From Caenorhabditis remanei (taxonomy: Eukaryota > Nematoda > Chromadorea > Rhabditida > Rhabditidae), in assembly GCF_010183535.1 (NCBI RefSeq), contig NC_071332.1, positions 4,464,001-4,528,000 of the forward strand: 64,000 nt of DNA, given 5' to 3'. The notes beneath the pieces are model-generated. The model was not told where the DNA came from, searched no databases, and saw nothing but the letters and a program-made list of their open reading frames with translations. A program made the position numbers and the translations under genes. Positions 22,861 to 32,925 of this stretch are shown in pieces. The stretch's first letter is position 1, and every line of letters begins with the position of its first letter.

Positions 22861-23000
22861 AGCTGAAAAATATACCAAAATGTAGATCTCAACGAGTTCT
22901 ACATCTCTGACCTACTTCGGACCGAACGGCAGACGGCTCTGAGTAGATCACAGACATAAACCTCACCGAGATCTACATTTTTGTATATTTTTCAGCTCAT
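22861..23000. repeat. TGTAGATCTC inverted repeat (copy 2)
   Basis: AGCTGAAAAATATACCAAAA and TGTAGATCTC on the left pair with GAGATCTACA and TTTTTCAGCT on the right. Same family as 21190-21310. Confidence 0.7.
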
Positions 23001-25732
23001 ACATAACATTGATTTCGATGCGATGAACTGGAAAATTATTGAAAAATGATAATTTTGGATTCAAAAAATGAAAATGAAAACGAGGATTTCAAAAAATGAG
23101 ATAGAATCATAAAACCAAGTATTTGCTAGAAGTTAAAGCGGAAATCTTTAGAAAACTTTCATTTCGATCGAAAACTTCTAGAAACTGGCTGAAAAGGCTT
23201 ACTTTAGTGTGATGAATGTCCAATTCTTGAACAAAAACTGTCAAATCTTGATTTAGAGTCCAAAGTCAGTCCAATCTCTGAAAAAATGTGACAAAACTCT
23301 CAAAAATCTACTTCGAAATTGGTTCTTAAAATCGAAATTTTTCAGAAACCAACGCTTAGAACACGACGAATCCGAAAATCATGGTTATTTTCTGGTGGAA
23401 ACTGCAGGAAATCGAGGAATTTCCATCTGACTTGATCAGGAATTAGAAAATCTTCAATTTTAATAGAAATTTGAGTTGAAAAAGTGAAAACTAATTTGAA
23501 AAACCGCTTCTTTTGAAATTCAAAATCGGCGCCCTTCAAAAGATTTATCGCCAGAGCAGATCTGCATATGTCATTCATTTTGTCGGGGGCGACCGTCCAA
23601 GAGAAAGGTGACGAAAAAAGGGAAATTTGTATTTAGTTGACGGAAGGGAGAGAGAGTGAGAGACGCAGAGAGAATGATGGAAGCTGTTCGGCATGGTGAC
23701 AGTGATGGCCAATAAACCTGTATTTACCACTTCGTCTCACTATTTGAAGCAGAGAAAACTGAGAAAATTAGGCAAATTTTGGGGGATTTTATAAGGAATT
23801 CCTAGGAAAGTCGTGAAGAATCGGCTGAAAATCTTGAAAAACGGAAAAAAATTTAAGGTTTTTGGGAGATTTTTTATCAATAAAAGAGAAAATTGTTTTT
23901 AAAAACTGATTTTTTCCACAAAAATTAACTTTTTTCTCAGGTTTTTGTACTTTTCCCGAGGTTTAGCTGGTCAAAAACTGTTTTTCATAGCTCAAATTCC
24001 GTTTTTTTTCCTTCTTTTGAACAGAAAATCGTAAGGAATCGGCTGAAAATCTTGGAAAATGTTGGAATTTTAGGGGTTTCGGGAGATTTTACATCTATAA
24101 ATGCAATTTTTGAGAGATTTTTCAACATTCTCCCGATTTTTGACATTTTCAAGTTGTGAAAATGATTAAAAACGCAAAATTTTTTGAAAATGCCAATTTT
24201 CAGGTTGATTTGGCTGAAAATTCTGAGAATCCGATGGAAAATGACTAGAAAACCACTATTTGGTTCTAAAAAACCTAGTTTTAGGCAAAATTTTCGTAAT
24301 TTCTCGCCGAATTTTCAGCGAAATTTCCGGTCTTTTTCGTCAAATTTTCAGAAAAATTTCCGGCATTTTTCGCCAATTTTTCAGCAAAAAATTTCGTCAT
24401 TTTTTGTCAAAATTTCCAGCGTTTTTCGGAAAATTTTCAGCAAAATATTCGTCATTTTTCGACAAATATTCCGGTATTTTTCGGCAAATTTTCAGCAAAA
24501 TTTTCGTCTCTATGTGAAAATTGCTTTTAAAAACCTTTTTTCACAAAAATTAACTTTTTTCACCGGTTTTTGTACTTTTCCGAGGATATTACGGACTGAG
24601 CTGAAAAAAAAGCGATATTTAATAAGCCGAATCCAATTTTTTCCTTTGAAAAACCTCACTTTCTACCTAGAACGCTGTAAACTGAAAAATTCAGATTTCT
24701 AAGAAGAAAAAAGCAATAAAAACCAAGAGAATAAGGTCATAAAACCATAAAAGCCGAAATAAATCCGAAAAGAAATCGAATTCAAACCGAAGGATTTAAA
24801 TTCGAAAAAGCGAAAATTGGGACGGTATTCAACTGCTACTACTACTAAACGATGATGATGTCTCTATGCCTCCTCTAAATGGAAGAAGATTAAAATCGAA
24901 CATTTGCGTAAGCGCCTACTTTCAGGTGCTTCCGAAACATGACATGTCGTCGACAGAGCTAGTTGGTCGAGACGGTCATGCGGAAAAAGTAGACGAAATT
25001 GCCGTTTTTTCATAGTTTTTCGATTTTTATACGAAGAAAACATGCATTTTTGCTAAAATTTACCGGAAAAAGCAGAAAATTTGATCCAATTTGAAGAAAA
25101 TGACGCAAAAATAATTAAAATTAAATGTGGCGCCGAAACGATTTTTAAAGGAACATGCGGATTTCTTGTTGGGTCTCGACGCGAAAGTAGGGTTACTGTA
25201 GGAGAATTTATTATTTCTGGCAATTTTTCGGTGATTTTTGAGGAGATTTTATGATTTAAAATAGAGTTTTTGGGAGAAAAAAATTTTAAACAGTGAAATT
25301 AAATATTTGGAGTGAAGAAAATGATAATTAGTTCGAAAATTTTACCGAAAAAAGTATTTTTCGCTGAAAATGCTGAAAATTGAGTTTTTTTGAACGAAAA
25401 TTCTTAAATTTCTCAAAAGAAATCGACGATAATTGCTCAAAAATTGAGAAAAATTGACCGAAAACTGTTATTTTCGCAAAAAAATCCAATTAATTTTTTT
25501 TTGAAAAAAAAATTGGTCGAAAAATTAAAAATTTTACTAATAAATTGATGATTTTATCTGCGAAAAACATGAATTTCAACCAAAAAAAAAAGCAAAAATC
25601 CCATGAAAATTGAAATTATCGTTATTTTTATACCAAAAAACCTAAAAAATATCGAAATTTTTGTAAAAACCATCAAAAATTAAATGCCTGATAAATTCTA
25701 AAAATCTCAAATCTCAAAATCTTAAAATACCA
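23001..25732. other. AT-rich gene-poor DNA with degenerate tandem repeats
   Basis: No gene with exon-like boundaries. From about 24284 to 24510 a degenerate unit of about 35 bases (TTTTCAGCAAAATTTCGTCA-like) repeats, giving an open frame rich in Phe/Arg/Ser (24184-24702) that I treat as non-coding. Confidence 0.55.
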
Positions 25733-26106
25733 TACTTGCAACGGGCCGGGCCGGGCCGATTTGAGAATTTTCACCGGCCCGGCCCGGCCCGGCCCGGCCT
25801 GGCCCGGCCCGGCCCGGTCGGCCCGGGTCACAGTACAAAAATTTGTAAATTTGAATTTTTTTGAAAATTTTTTGATTTTTTCGCAAAAAAGTCGAATTTT
25901 CGACTATGTTTTTACATATCGATAAAACTCAAGTTTACATAGGATTTTTGACTATTTTTGACGAAAATTTCAAAAAATTTCGAAAAATTTTGTGAAAAAG
26001 TTGTGCTCATTTTTTGACTCCGGGCCGACCGGGCCGGGCCGGGCCGGCAACTTTCTCTACCGGGCCGACGGGCCGAGCCGGGCCGGGCCGATATTTTGCA
26101 AGTCTG
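25733..26106. repeat. Large GGCCCG inverted-repeat element
   Basis: ACTTGCAA at the left end and TTGCAAGT at the right. Two blocks of GGCCCG-type hexamer repeats (about 25741-25830 and 26022-26095) in opposite sense flank about 200 bases of AT-rich DNA. Same family as 1457-1546. Confidence 0.65.
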
Positions 26107-28493
26107 TAAAATACCAAAAATTGCCCGTTCTAAGAAAACCAAAAAGAGATAAATGACTGAAAAAAAGCTATAGCGATGATAAATCACTTCCAATCAGTGA
26201 CTACTGACATCACACAGAAAACGAAAAGAAACACACACTCAATGGCAAAATAAATACGGATGACAAGCGCTTAATGTTTTTATTCCAATGGGTGTACGGG
26301 CGCGCGCGCTTGCGTAGATCAAAAATTCCATAGATAGTTTTTTGTCGAAAAAAAGACAATGAATTGATATCGGGGTTAATGGGATAGCGGAACTAGGTAA
26401 TAAAATAGGAATCGGGAGATCTGACTTATTTATGACCTTAGATAGAAGCATTTTCCGAAGAAACTTCCAGAATTCAAGTTCTCAAAAAAGGTGTGCAAAA
26501 ATGGGAATAGAAATAGAATTTTTGGGGTTTAGAACCTTCCCGAAGCAGAGGTCAAATAGAGAAAACTGGAACCGGTATAGAAATAGCACAGAAATTGGGG
26601 ATGGTTCGAGAGGAGAACGGTGCAATGGGGATGAGCTGTTCTGTCTCTCTCTCGGGGACGGCCCCTGTTTGTGTACCGAATAAGGAAAAGTCTTGTTTGC
26701 CGGTGTGAGAGCCGGTCTCTCCGTTGGGGTGTTTGACTTTCTGAATGAATGAATGAATGACGATGAGTCTGCGTCTCTCTACCTCTCTACCTCTCAGGGT
26801 AACTGTTATGGGAATATGAGAAGTATGGGGTGGAGGTGCTGAGCCAGTTTCCTAGTATGCATTGTTAGCAGGAATCAGAATTGGGAGAAATCCTTACAAA
26901 CGCGCTCTACCGAAATGTTCGAAAAAGCGCCGTTCACCGGACTCAAAATGAACTTTGATGGAAGACTTTTTCCGCGCAGCCGTGTAGTCCTCTCGGACAA
27001 GATGTTCAATTCTCTGTTTTCTGACTTTTTTCAAGAATTTTTCGCAATATAAGTTGAAAAAACACGAAAGTTTGTTTAAAAAGCGAGGAAACGAGGAATT
27101 GAACAGAAAAAAAACGGCCACGCGGAAAAACTCTTCCACCAAAACTTCTGTGGTGGTACTGTAAATGCGCCTTCAAACAGGACCGACAGCTTTTTGAGAA
27201 TGGTAACATGTAGATTTTTAAGTCTCTTTAAAAATGTATCTATTGACACATACATTTCCAGGTCAATAATTCCACTTTTAGCAAGTTTGTGCACATATAC
27301 AGTCTTTGAAAGTTAGAAGACAACAAAGTTGGGATCATAAAGTACTTGTCATTGCGAATTGGTATCAATTTATAGAGAATTTCAAGACGATTCTGAATAT
27401 AAAATTTGTTTTTCAAACGGACAGCTAGAAAAAAGATACGACGGTATGAAGTTCACTTCTAGCTGTAAGTTTAAAAAAAAGCTTTTCAGAATCGCGTTTT
27501 CTTTCGAATTCGCCATTTTATCAGTTAGTAACTTCTGCCTCTCTGTTTCAAAAAACAAGTTATATATTCAGAATCACCGTGAAATGTGCAAGTTAAAATT
27601 TATTTTGAAAAACGGAAAAAAAGTTTAGAAATGAAGAGACACTACCAAATATGGAAAGAGAAGGAAGGAACAAGAAGAACTAGCAGAAACTCCCCTTTTT
27701 CTCCGTTTATTTACCTATTGACAGTCACTATGACAGTCCGTGCGTGTGTGTTATAATCAAAACGTGGAGAGATGAATCACCCCGTTTTTTCGTGTGCTCC
27801 TCTTCTACTCGCATTTATGACTAAAATCGTTGAGACGTTTCGAAACCAGCATTTCGAAACGTCCGGTGTCAAAACGTCCCGAGGTGGCTCCAAGACGTTT
27901 CGAAACCGCAAAATAATGACCGGTTAGTTAATTACTGGAAATTTTAGATACAGTGGAAATACAGACAAACTCAGACACTGTAACATTTTAAAAGAATTTG
28001 ACATACGAGAAAATAAATAAGATTCTATATAAAGTTTAACTCAGAAAAATGTGTCACAAAATTCAACTTTTTTGAGTTTTCTGTGACAAGTAACCACCGC
28101 CTGTCTAAACATGAACTTCTTCTCTTAAGAAGAATAAAAGAGTAAAAAGGAGACGTTTTGTGTGAATTCACACAAAAAGAGTCGCGTCGTTGTCAAATGA
28201 CCCAGAGGAAGAGGTCAACCGGTGAACGGCCACCTGTCCCCCTCTTCCGTATTTAATGACCATTATAGGCAGGTTGCCGTGAAAAAAGAGGAAAACGAAG
28301 GAGCTTATGCATTCGGCTACCTTTTTGAACATTTCGCAACACAACACTTTACATATTTTTAAGTCATCTCTGCGTCTCTCTCTCTCTCTAGAGAATGTCA
28401 GTTTGCTTATGAAATATGTTCGTGGGGAGGTGGAATGACACACATATTATTCGACAATTACCTGACTGAGATGACTTTCGTTTTTTCACTCTC
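26107..28493. other. Intergenic with small inverted repeats and microsatellites
   Basis: No supported gene. It includes a foldback at about 26885-27175 (GGAAGACTTTTTCCGCGCAG versus CGCGGAAAAACTCTTCC), a GAAT tetranucleotide run at about 26742, repeated ACGTTTCGAAAC motifs at 27836-27905, and TCTCTGCGTCTCTC at about 28367. Confidence 0.5.
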
Positions 28494-28611
28494 TCTCCCC
28501 ACAGAGAAGATAATTACTTCTTACTACAGACGGGAGAATTAGGATATTGAGGAAAGCTACCAGGTTCCTTTTTTCATGGAATGATCCAGAAATGTTTAAA
28601 AATTCAGAACT

Positions 28612-29250
28612 TTAGGAAGGTCATGGAGTCAGTTATGAGATGTGACCTATATCATTAGAAAGCTGAGAAAACGCTGATTCCAAATATATATTCTGTTTTT
28701 GCCCTCGATGTCTGGTATTCGAGAAAAACGAGGTCAACGTTTTTTTTTTAAATTGAGAATTATTACCTTTTTAGGCTTAAGGCTTGAGGCCTAAGGCACC
28801 AATAACCTTAAAACGTAGTTCATATAAAAAGTCAAGTCAAGACCATCAAAACTATATTTAAAAGTGGAAATTTGATTTGAGAGTTATAAGGATTTAATGA
28901 AAAAGGCGCAAAAGTTTTTGAAATACAATAAATTCCGTTGAAAAGTTATACTTTTGAGCCTAAAGCTGCACCAAAAACTCAAACTGTGTGTTTATCTGTC
29001 TGTCGGTGTGTCCGAATGTCTGGATGTCGAAAAATCTCAACATTTGGTTGTGTTTTCAGAAAGTTAAAGAGATTTGAAAGTTGCAAAAAAAAATTGCAAA
29101 ATATTTTGTTTTTAAACTTTGACCTAGTTTTTCTCGACTACCAAACCTCGAAGGCAAAAACTGAATATATATTTGGAATCAGCTTCTTTTCAGCTTTCTA
29201 ATGGTCATGTCCAATAACTTCAAACTGCGTCCATGACCTTCTCTAGTAAG
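28612..29250. repeat. AAGGTCATGGAGTCAGT foldback element (copy 1)
   Basis: Left end GGAAGGTCATGGAGTCAGTT...; right end ...CCATGACCTTCTCTAGTAAG. Arms share AAAGCTGAGAAAACGCTGAT and a CCTCGATGTCTGGTATTCGA block. Further copies at 47355-47825 and 63775 to the window end; one arm at about 46497-46640. Confidence 0.75.
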
Positions 29251-29893
29251 GTTTTCTGAACTTTCGTAATTTCAACTGTCTTATATGGTATGCAGATCTT
29301 TATTACTTGGCATATTGTTATGTGGTCACTTCTTGAAACTCCAACGGACAAATTGGTTTTTATTAGATTAGTACATGTTAAAAATTGTTAAGAAAAACAT
29401 CAATCACATAAATACATATATTACTTTATCTTACTTACCAACGCTCTTATTATATCTTTTCGTAGAAATATTTATCAAAGAATTTCAGCGCCAATTTCCA
29501 GGCTCTGGCAACTATGCATGCTGCATAGAACAGTTGGTTATATACAGTACAAAAAATACAAAAAAAGTTGTAAGATTATCTCTGAAAATTATAGTAAATC
29601 TACTGTCTTGATATCCAGGCAATGAACGACATATGGACAGTGCCAATAATGGCTTGGGCGACACTCCTTTTCGCAAGCTCAATGTCTTCGTTACTGCCGG
29701 TTGTCATTGCTTTTATCACGAGTTTAGCAGCACAAAACCAACAAAAGAAAATGATCACAGATGCTAAGAACATTACCTGAAAATGAATTCTTAAATGTAC
29801 ACTCTGAAACCAGAAATGCTAATGAAAACCACAAAGACTTTTTGTGGCTTCTGATTTGAACCATCCTAATTAGAACTAGAACTTGGACTACTT

Positions 29894-30426
29894 TGCGTGT
29901 CATAAGTATGTATATGTAGCGCCCCTCGTTTTTTGCGTTTCTGAAATTCCCGCATGAGCAAATGGTTGATGTCATTTGATCCGGTGTCTCAGAAAACCTA
30001 AAATTAGGAGCTTTTTGGAAAATTTAGAATCTAGTCCCCTGATCTGTAACAGGTTTTCTGAAAATCAGCCGCGTAAAAGTACAGCGCGTTTAAAAAAAAA
30101 TTGTGACAGGGAGCACTGAAAACCGAATAATTAGAGGGAATTAATTATATTTAGTTGTCGCTGACGTATTTCTGATGTTTCCATCTAAAATGTAGTCTAG
30201 ATCCAGTTGTTCTAATGCGCTGTACTTTTAAGGCGGCTGATTTTCAGAAAACCTGCGGCAGATCAGGGGACTACATTCGAGATTTTCCAAAAAGCTCCCA
30301 ATTTTAAGTTTTCTAAAACGCCTGCTCGGATGGCATTGCGGGAATCCCAGAAACGCAACATTTGAAGGTTCGCTATATTTATGACGCGCACGCTATATTT
30401 ATGACGCGCACTTTTATGACGCGCAC
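29894..30426. repeat. Foldback insertion destroying copy I exon 3 donor
   Basis: GCGTGTCATAAGTATGTATATGTAGC...GTTTCTG at the left pairs with CAGAAAC...GCTATATTTATGACGCGC at the right. Inner arms share TTTTCAGAAAACCT and GATCAGGGGACTA-type blocks. Its right end abuts the coding sequence of copy I. A fragment of the same end lies at 47866-47920. Confidence 0.7.
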
Positions 30427-31017
30427 TCTGCTTGCGCAATAATCGAATCTTCTCATTCAAAGGCTCAACTTCTTGGGAATACAAATTCTTGAGTATCATC
30501 AGTTGCTCTTTGTCGGTCTTTTTATGTGAATCAAAACGAAACCGAGTGTTGCATCCATTCTCAATATCTTCTTCCAAAATTTTCTTTTCAGATTCACATT
30601 CAGATCTGAAATATATTATAGATTATCTTCCTAAAACACCCCAAAACCTACTTGATTTGTCTGCGTTGACACCATAGTTGTTGAACAATGACTAGAAACA
30701 AAACAGACTCGATTCCGAAAATACAACACTGAATCCAGAAGTTCAATCTTGCCATGTCCAGAATATCTTTCGATATGAGAGCACATGTTAACATTGTTAT
30801 AAATGAGATACACAGTTTCTGAAAGTAATTTTCGGGTGATATTTAGTTGTTATCGGCTTATTAATGTCCCTTAACTGTTTGATAATTTGAAAAAGATGAT
30901 GCCTGTTATGCTGGAATGCAGTTTATCAGTTACAGAGACATTACTAGCTATCATGGCTTATCACATAAGTTTATTTTCTATTAAGTTTTTCTAAATTTCG
31001 GAAAGGCAATGCCTAAG

Positions 31018-31432
31018 ACAATTTATTCGTTTTAAATACACTATTCTATCAAATGCATGTTTTTAAAATCCCAGAAAAGATGCTATTCGAAAGTAAAGGA
31101 GATCTTCAAAACTTGTTCGATGGAAATAAAAACCGTCTCTCTACGGAACTTCTAACCGCCAGCTATTGATCTGACTGCCAGCACTTCGACTTTCTGATGC
31201 TAGCCACATGGAGTTGACTCATTCAAGTCCCTGGCCGAAGACTTCTCGTTATTATGAAACGTCGAAACACCTCCTGCCAACCGTTCTCTCCACTCATATA
31301 TAACTTGTTTCCTTCTAACCCTTTCTTCGTTCACCAACTCTTCTCACATACATATTTTTGGTTTTGATTTTGTATTTTTGAACAAATTAATAAATGCTGA
31401 TTAAATCCAAAAAAAAAAAAAAAAAAAAAAAA
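31018..31432 (+). pseudogene. Processed retrocopy with poly(A) tail
   Basis: Matches the minus strand of 49565-48967 with both introns removed. GATCTTC|AAAACTTG here equals exon 1|exon 2 of the source, and ACTCATTCAA|GTCCCTGG equals exon 2|exon 3. It ends AATAAATGCTGATTAAATCC followed by about 24 A. The homologous sites in copies II and III read straight through CAATG(C/T)CTAAG to the TTGAGC flank without it, so this is an insertion at CCTAAG^TTG. It retains a 38-codon ORF beginning MHVFKIPEKM and ending ELLTASY, differing from the source at only a few codons. Reverse transcription of a spliced mRNA is the straightforward explanation. Confidence 0.9.
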
Positions 31433-31446
31433 GTTGTTTGAGCATA

Positions 31447-31849
31447 CAGTACTGGTCATAAAGAATGCGACATTTGCAGTTTTTAGTTGAAAATTGTCAA
31501 CTTTGTGAGTTCCTGATAGCTTCACCATATTGATTGTAAATGGAATGTATAAATCACAAGTAGAGCTTCATTTTTGTAGTTGACCACTTTTTTGTACGAG
31601 TATACCCTAAGAAGTTATCAATTGTCAAAGAAATTGCTCGCAATTTTGCAATTTTTTGAGTTGTATACATAGATGGTCTGTAACTTCTTAGGATGTGCCC
31701 GTACAAAAAAGTTTTCAACTACAAAAATAAAGCTTTGATTGTTATCTATACTCCATTAACAATCGATGTTGTGAATGGCCGTTTCACACTCACAAAGTTG
31801 ATCTTTCAACTAAAAGCCATATGTGTCGCATTCTTCATGGCCAGTACTA
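31447..31849. mobile_element. Tc1-like foldback element, 403 bases
   Basis: CAGTACTGGTCATAAAGAAT after TA on the left and ATTCTTCATGGCCAGTACTA before TA on the right. Arms share GTCAACTTTGTGAG and a CTACAAAAATAAAGC / GCTTCATTTTTGTAG block. A partly matching remnant lies in copy III's intron 1 (48540-48770). No transposase. Confidence 0.8.
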
Positions 31850-32704
31850 TAAGCCCACAGGCTATGTTACACGTCTGACACACTGATCCAATTCGATAGC
31901 CCAAGGTTCTAACTCTGGAGATATCAGTAAAAAACAGAATTTGAAGGAAAGCTACCGAAAATATCTACTGAAGTTTTCAAATTTCCCTCAATTTTTGAAC
32001 GTTATTTTCTCTTAAAAATGAGTTTTCGGCAAAGCACTTTTGTATTTGTACTCAAAATTCGAGCTCTTAGGTGTCATAGTAAAAACTACTATTGTAACAT
32101 GGTAGAATTGTATTTCAATAACGGCAAAAACTTACATATGAACAAAGTTCCACTGGTTTTTCACAAACGTCATATTGCTTCTTTTTCCATTCAACAGTGA
32201 GTTTCTTCTTCAGCATATCCAATTCTTTTTCCGTTACTTTTGAACCTTTTTGAATTTTATGCGATAGTTCAATGTGGAAGTTAGAAAACGAATAATAATA
32301 GAATCGTGAATCCTCTTCTTTTGGAGAGAGCTCCTTAGACTGGTGTAGTGAGATGGCAATAGTCATTGTATTGTACTGAAAATCGAAAAATTTAGACAAC
32401 AACGAGTGAAGAGAAGACAATAATATATTGTCAAAACGTGACACATTCTCAAAGTTTCATTTTTTTCAACTGAAAATAGCAAACATGCCCCAAAATGCTG
32501 TCATGAAACACGTCGTTAGCAAACAAAAGGAGAGAGAGGATAATACAATAAAAAGGTCCGTAGCCATCTCCTCTCGGTGGCCACTGCGGGTGAAGGTCAC
32601 TCATCACGGCACGATATTAATCTGAATAGCCTACACTCGGTTTTTCCCTCTTTTTCTCTACAGACGTACTCTGGAGATATGAAGAATGAAGGCAGGCAGG
32701 TAAA

Positions 32705-32925
32705 TACCGTAAATACTGTTTTATAACGGCATGCCGTTATATTATTCTACCAATTCCAAGAGAAATTTTGTGGCAGCAGTTTTTACGCAGCGTGATTAGA
32801 AACTTCTTGATCAGTGAATAGAACGACCCAAAAAGTGTATTCCGTTTACCTTTAATGAGTTTCTGAAACCACAAAATTTCTCTCGGAGTTTGTCGGCATG
32901 CCGTTATAATACAATATTTACGGTA
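32705..32925. mobile_element. TACCGTAAATA foldback at the centre of the inverted duplication
   Basis: Left TACCGTAAATACTGTTTTAT then AACGGCATGCCG; right CGGCATGCCGTT then ATAATACAATATTTACGGTA. It sits exactly between the two arms of the 7 kb inverted duplication. Confidence 0.75.

Larger units (their letters stand above)
29600..32366 (-). pseudogene. Two-membrane-segment protein, copy I (disrupted)
   Basis: Exons as in copy II: 32366-32136 (MTIAISLHQSKELSPKEEDS..., 77 codons), 30818-30652 (ISFITMLTCALI, membrane segment 1), 30605 to about 30428 (SESESEKKILEEDIENGC..., charged helix), and 29776-29600 (VMFLASVIIFFCWFCAAKLV, ends ISRQ stop). Exon 3 runs at LLRKQ straight into a foldback insertion (29894-30426), losing the TGGGTACG donor seen in copies II and III, and then meets a stop at 30263. 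Intron 1 has swollen to 1.3 kb by insertion of a retrocopy and a Tc1-like element. All four exons lack internal stops, so the damage is recent. Family not recognised. Confidence 0.72.
28494..32704 (-). repeat. Left arm of a large inverted duplication
   Basis: Matches 32926-35506 in reverse complement. The outer ends are CCCCACAGAGAAGATAATTA and its complement at 35480-35505. The arm contains gene copy I and is about 1.6 kb longer than the right arm because of separate insertions (foldbacks at 28612 and 29894, a retrocopy at 31018, a Tc1-like element at 31447). Confidence 0.8.

Noticed and set aside
24184..24702. 172-codon plus-strand ORF rich in Phe, Arg and Ser
   Set aside because: It arises from a degenerate tandem repeat of about 35 bases (TTTTCAGCAAAATTTCG-like); no domain, no splice context and strongly biased composition.
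31331..31528. Minus-strand ORF with a poly-Phe run
   Set aside because: It reads the poly(A) tail of the retrocopy from the opposite strand.
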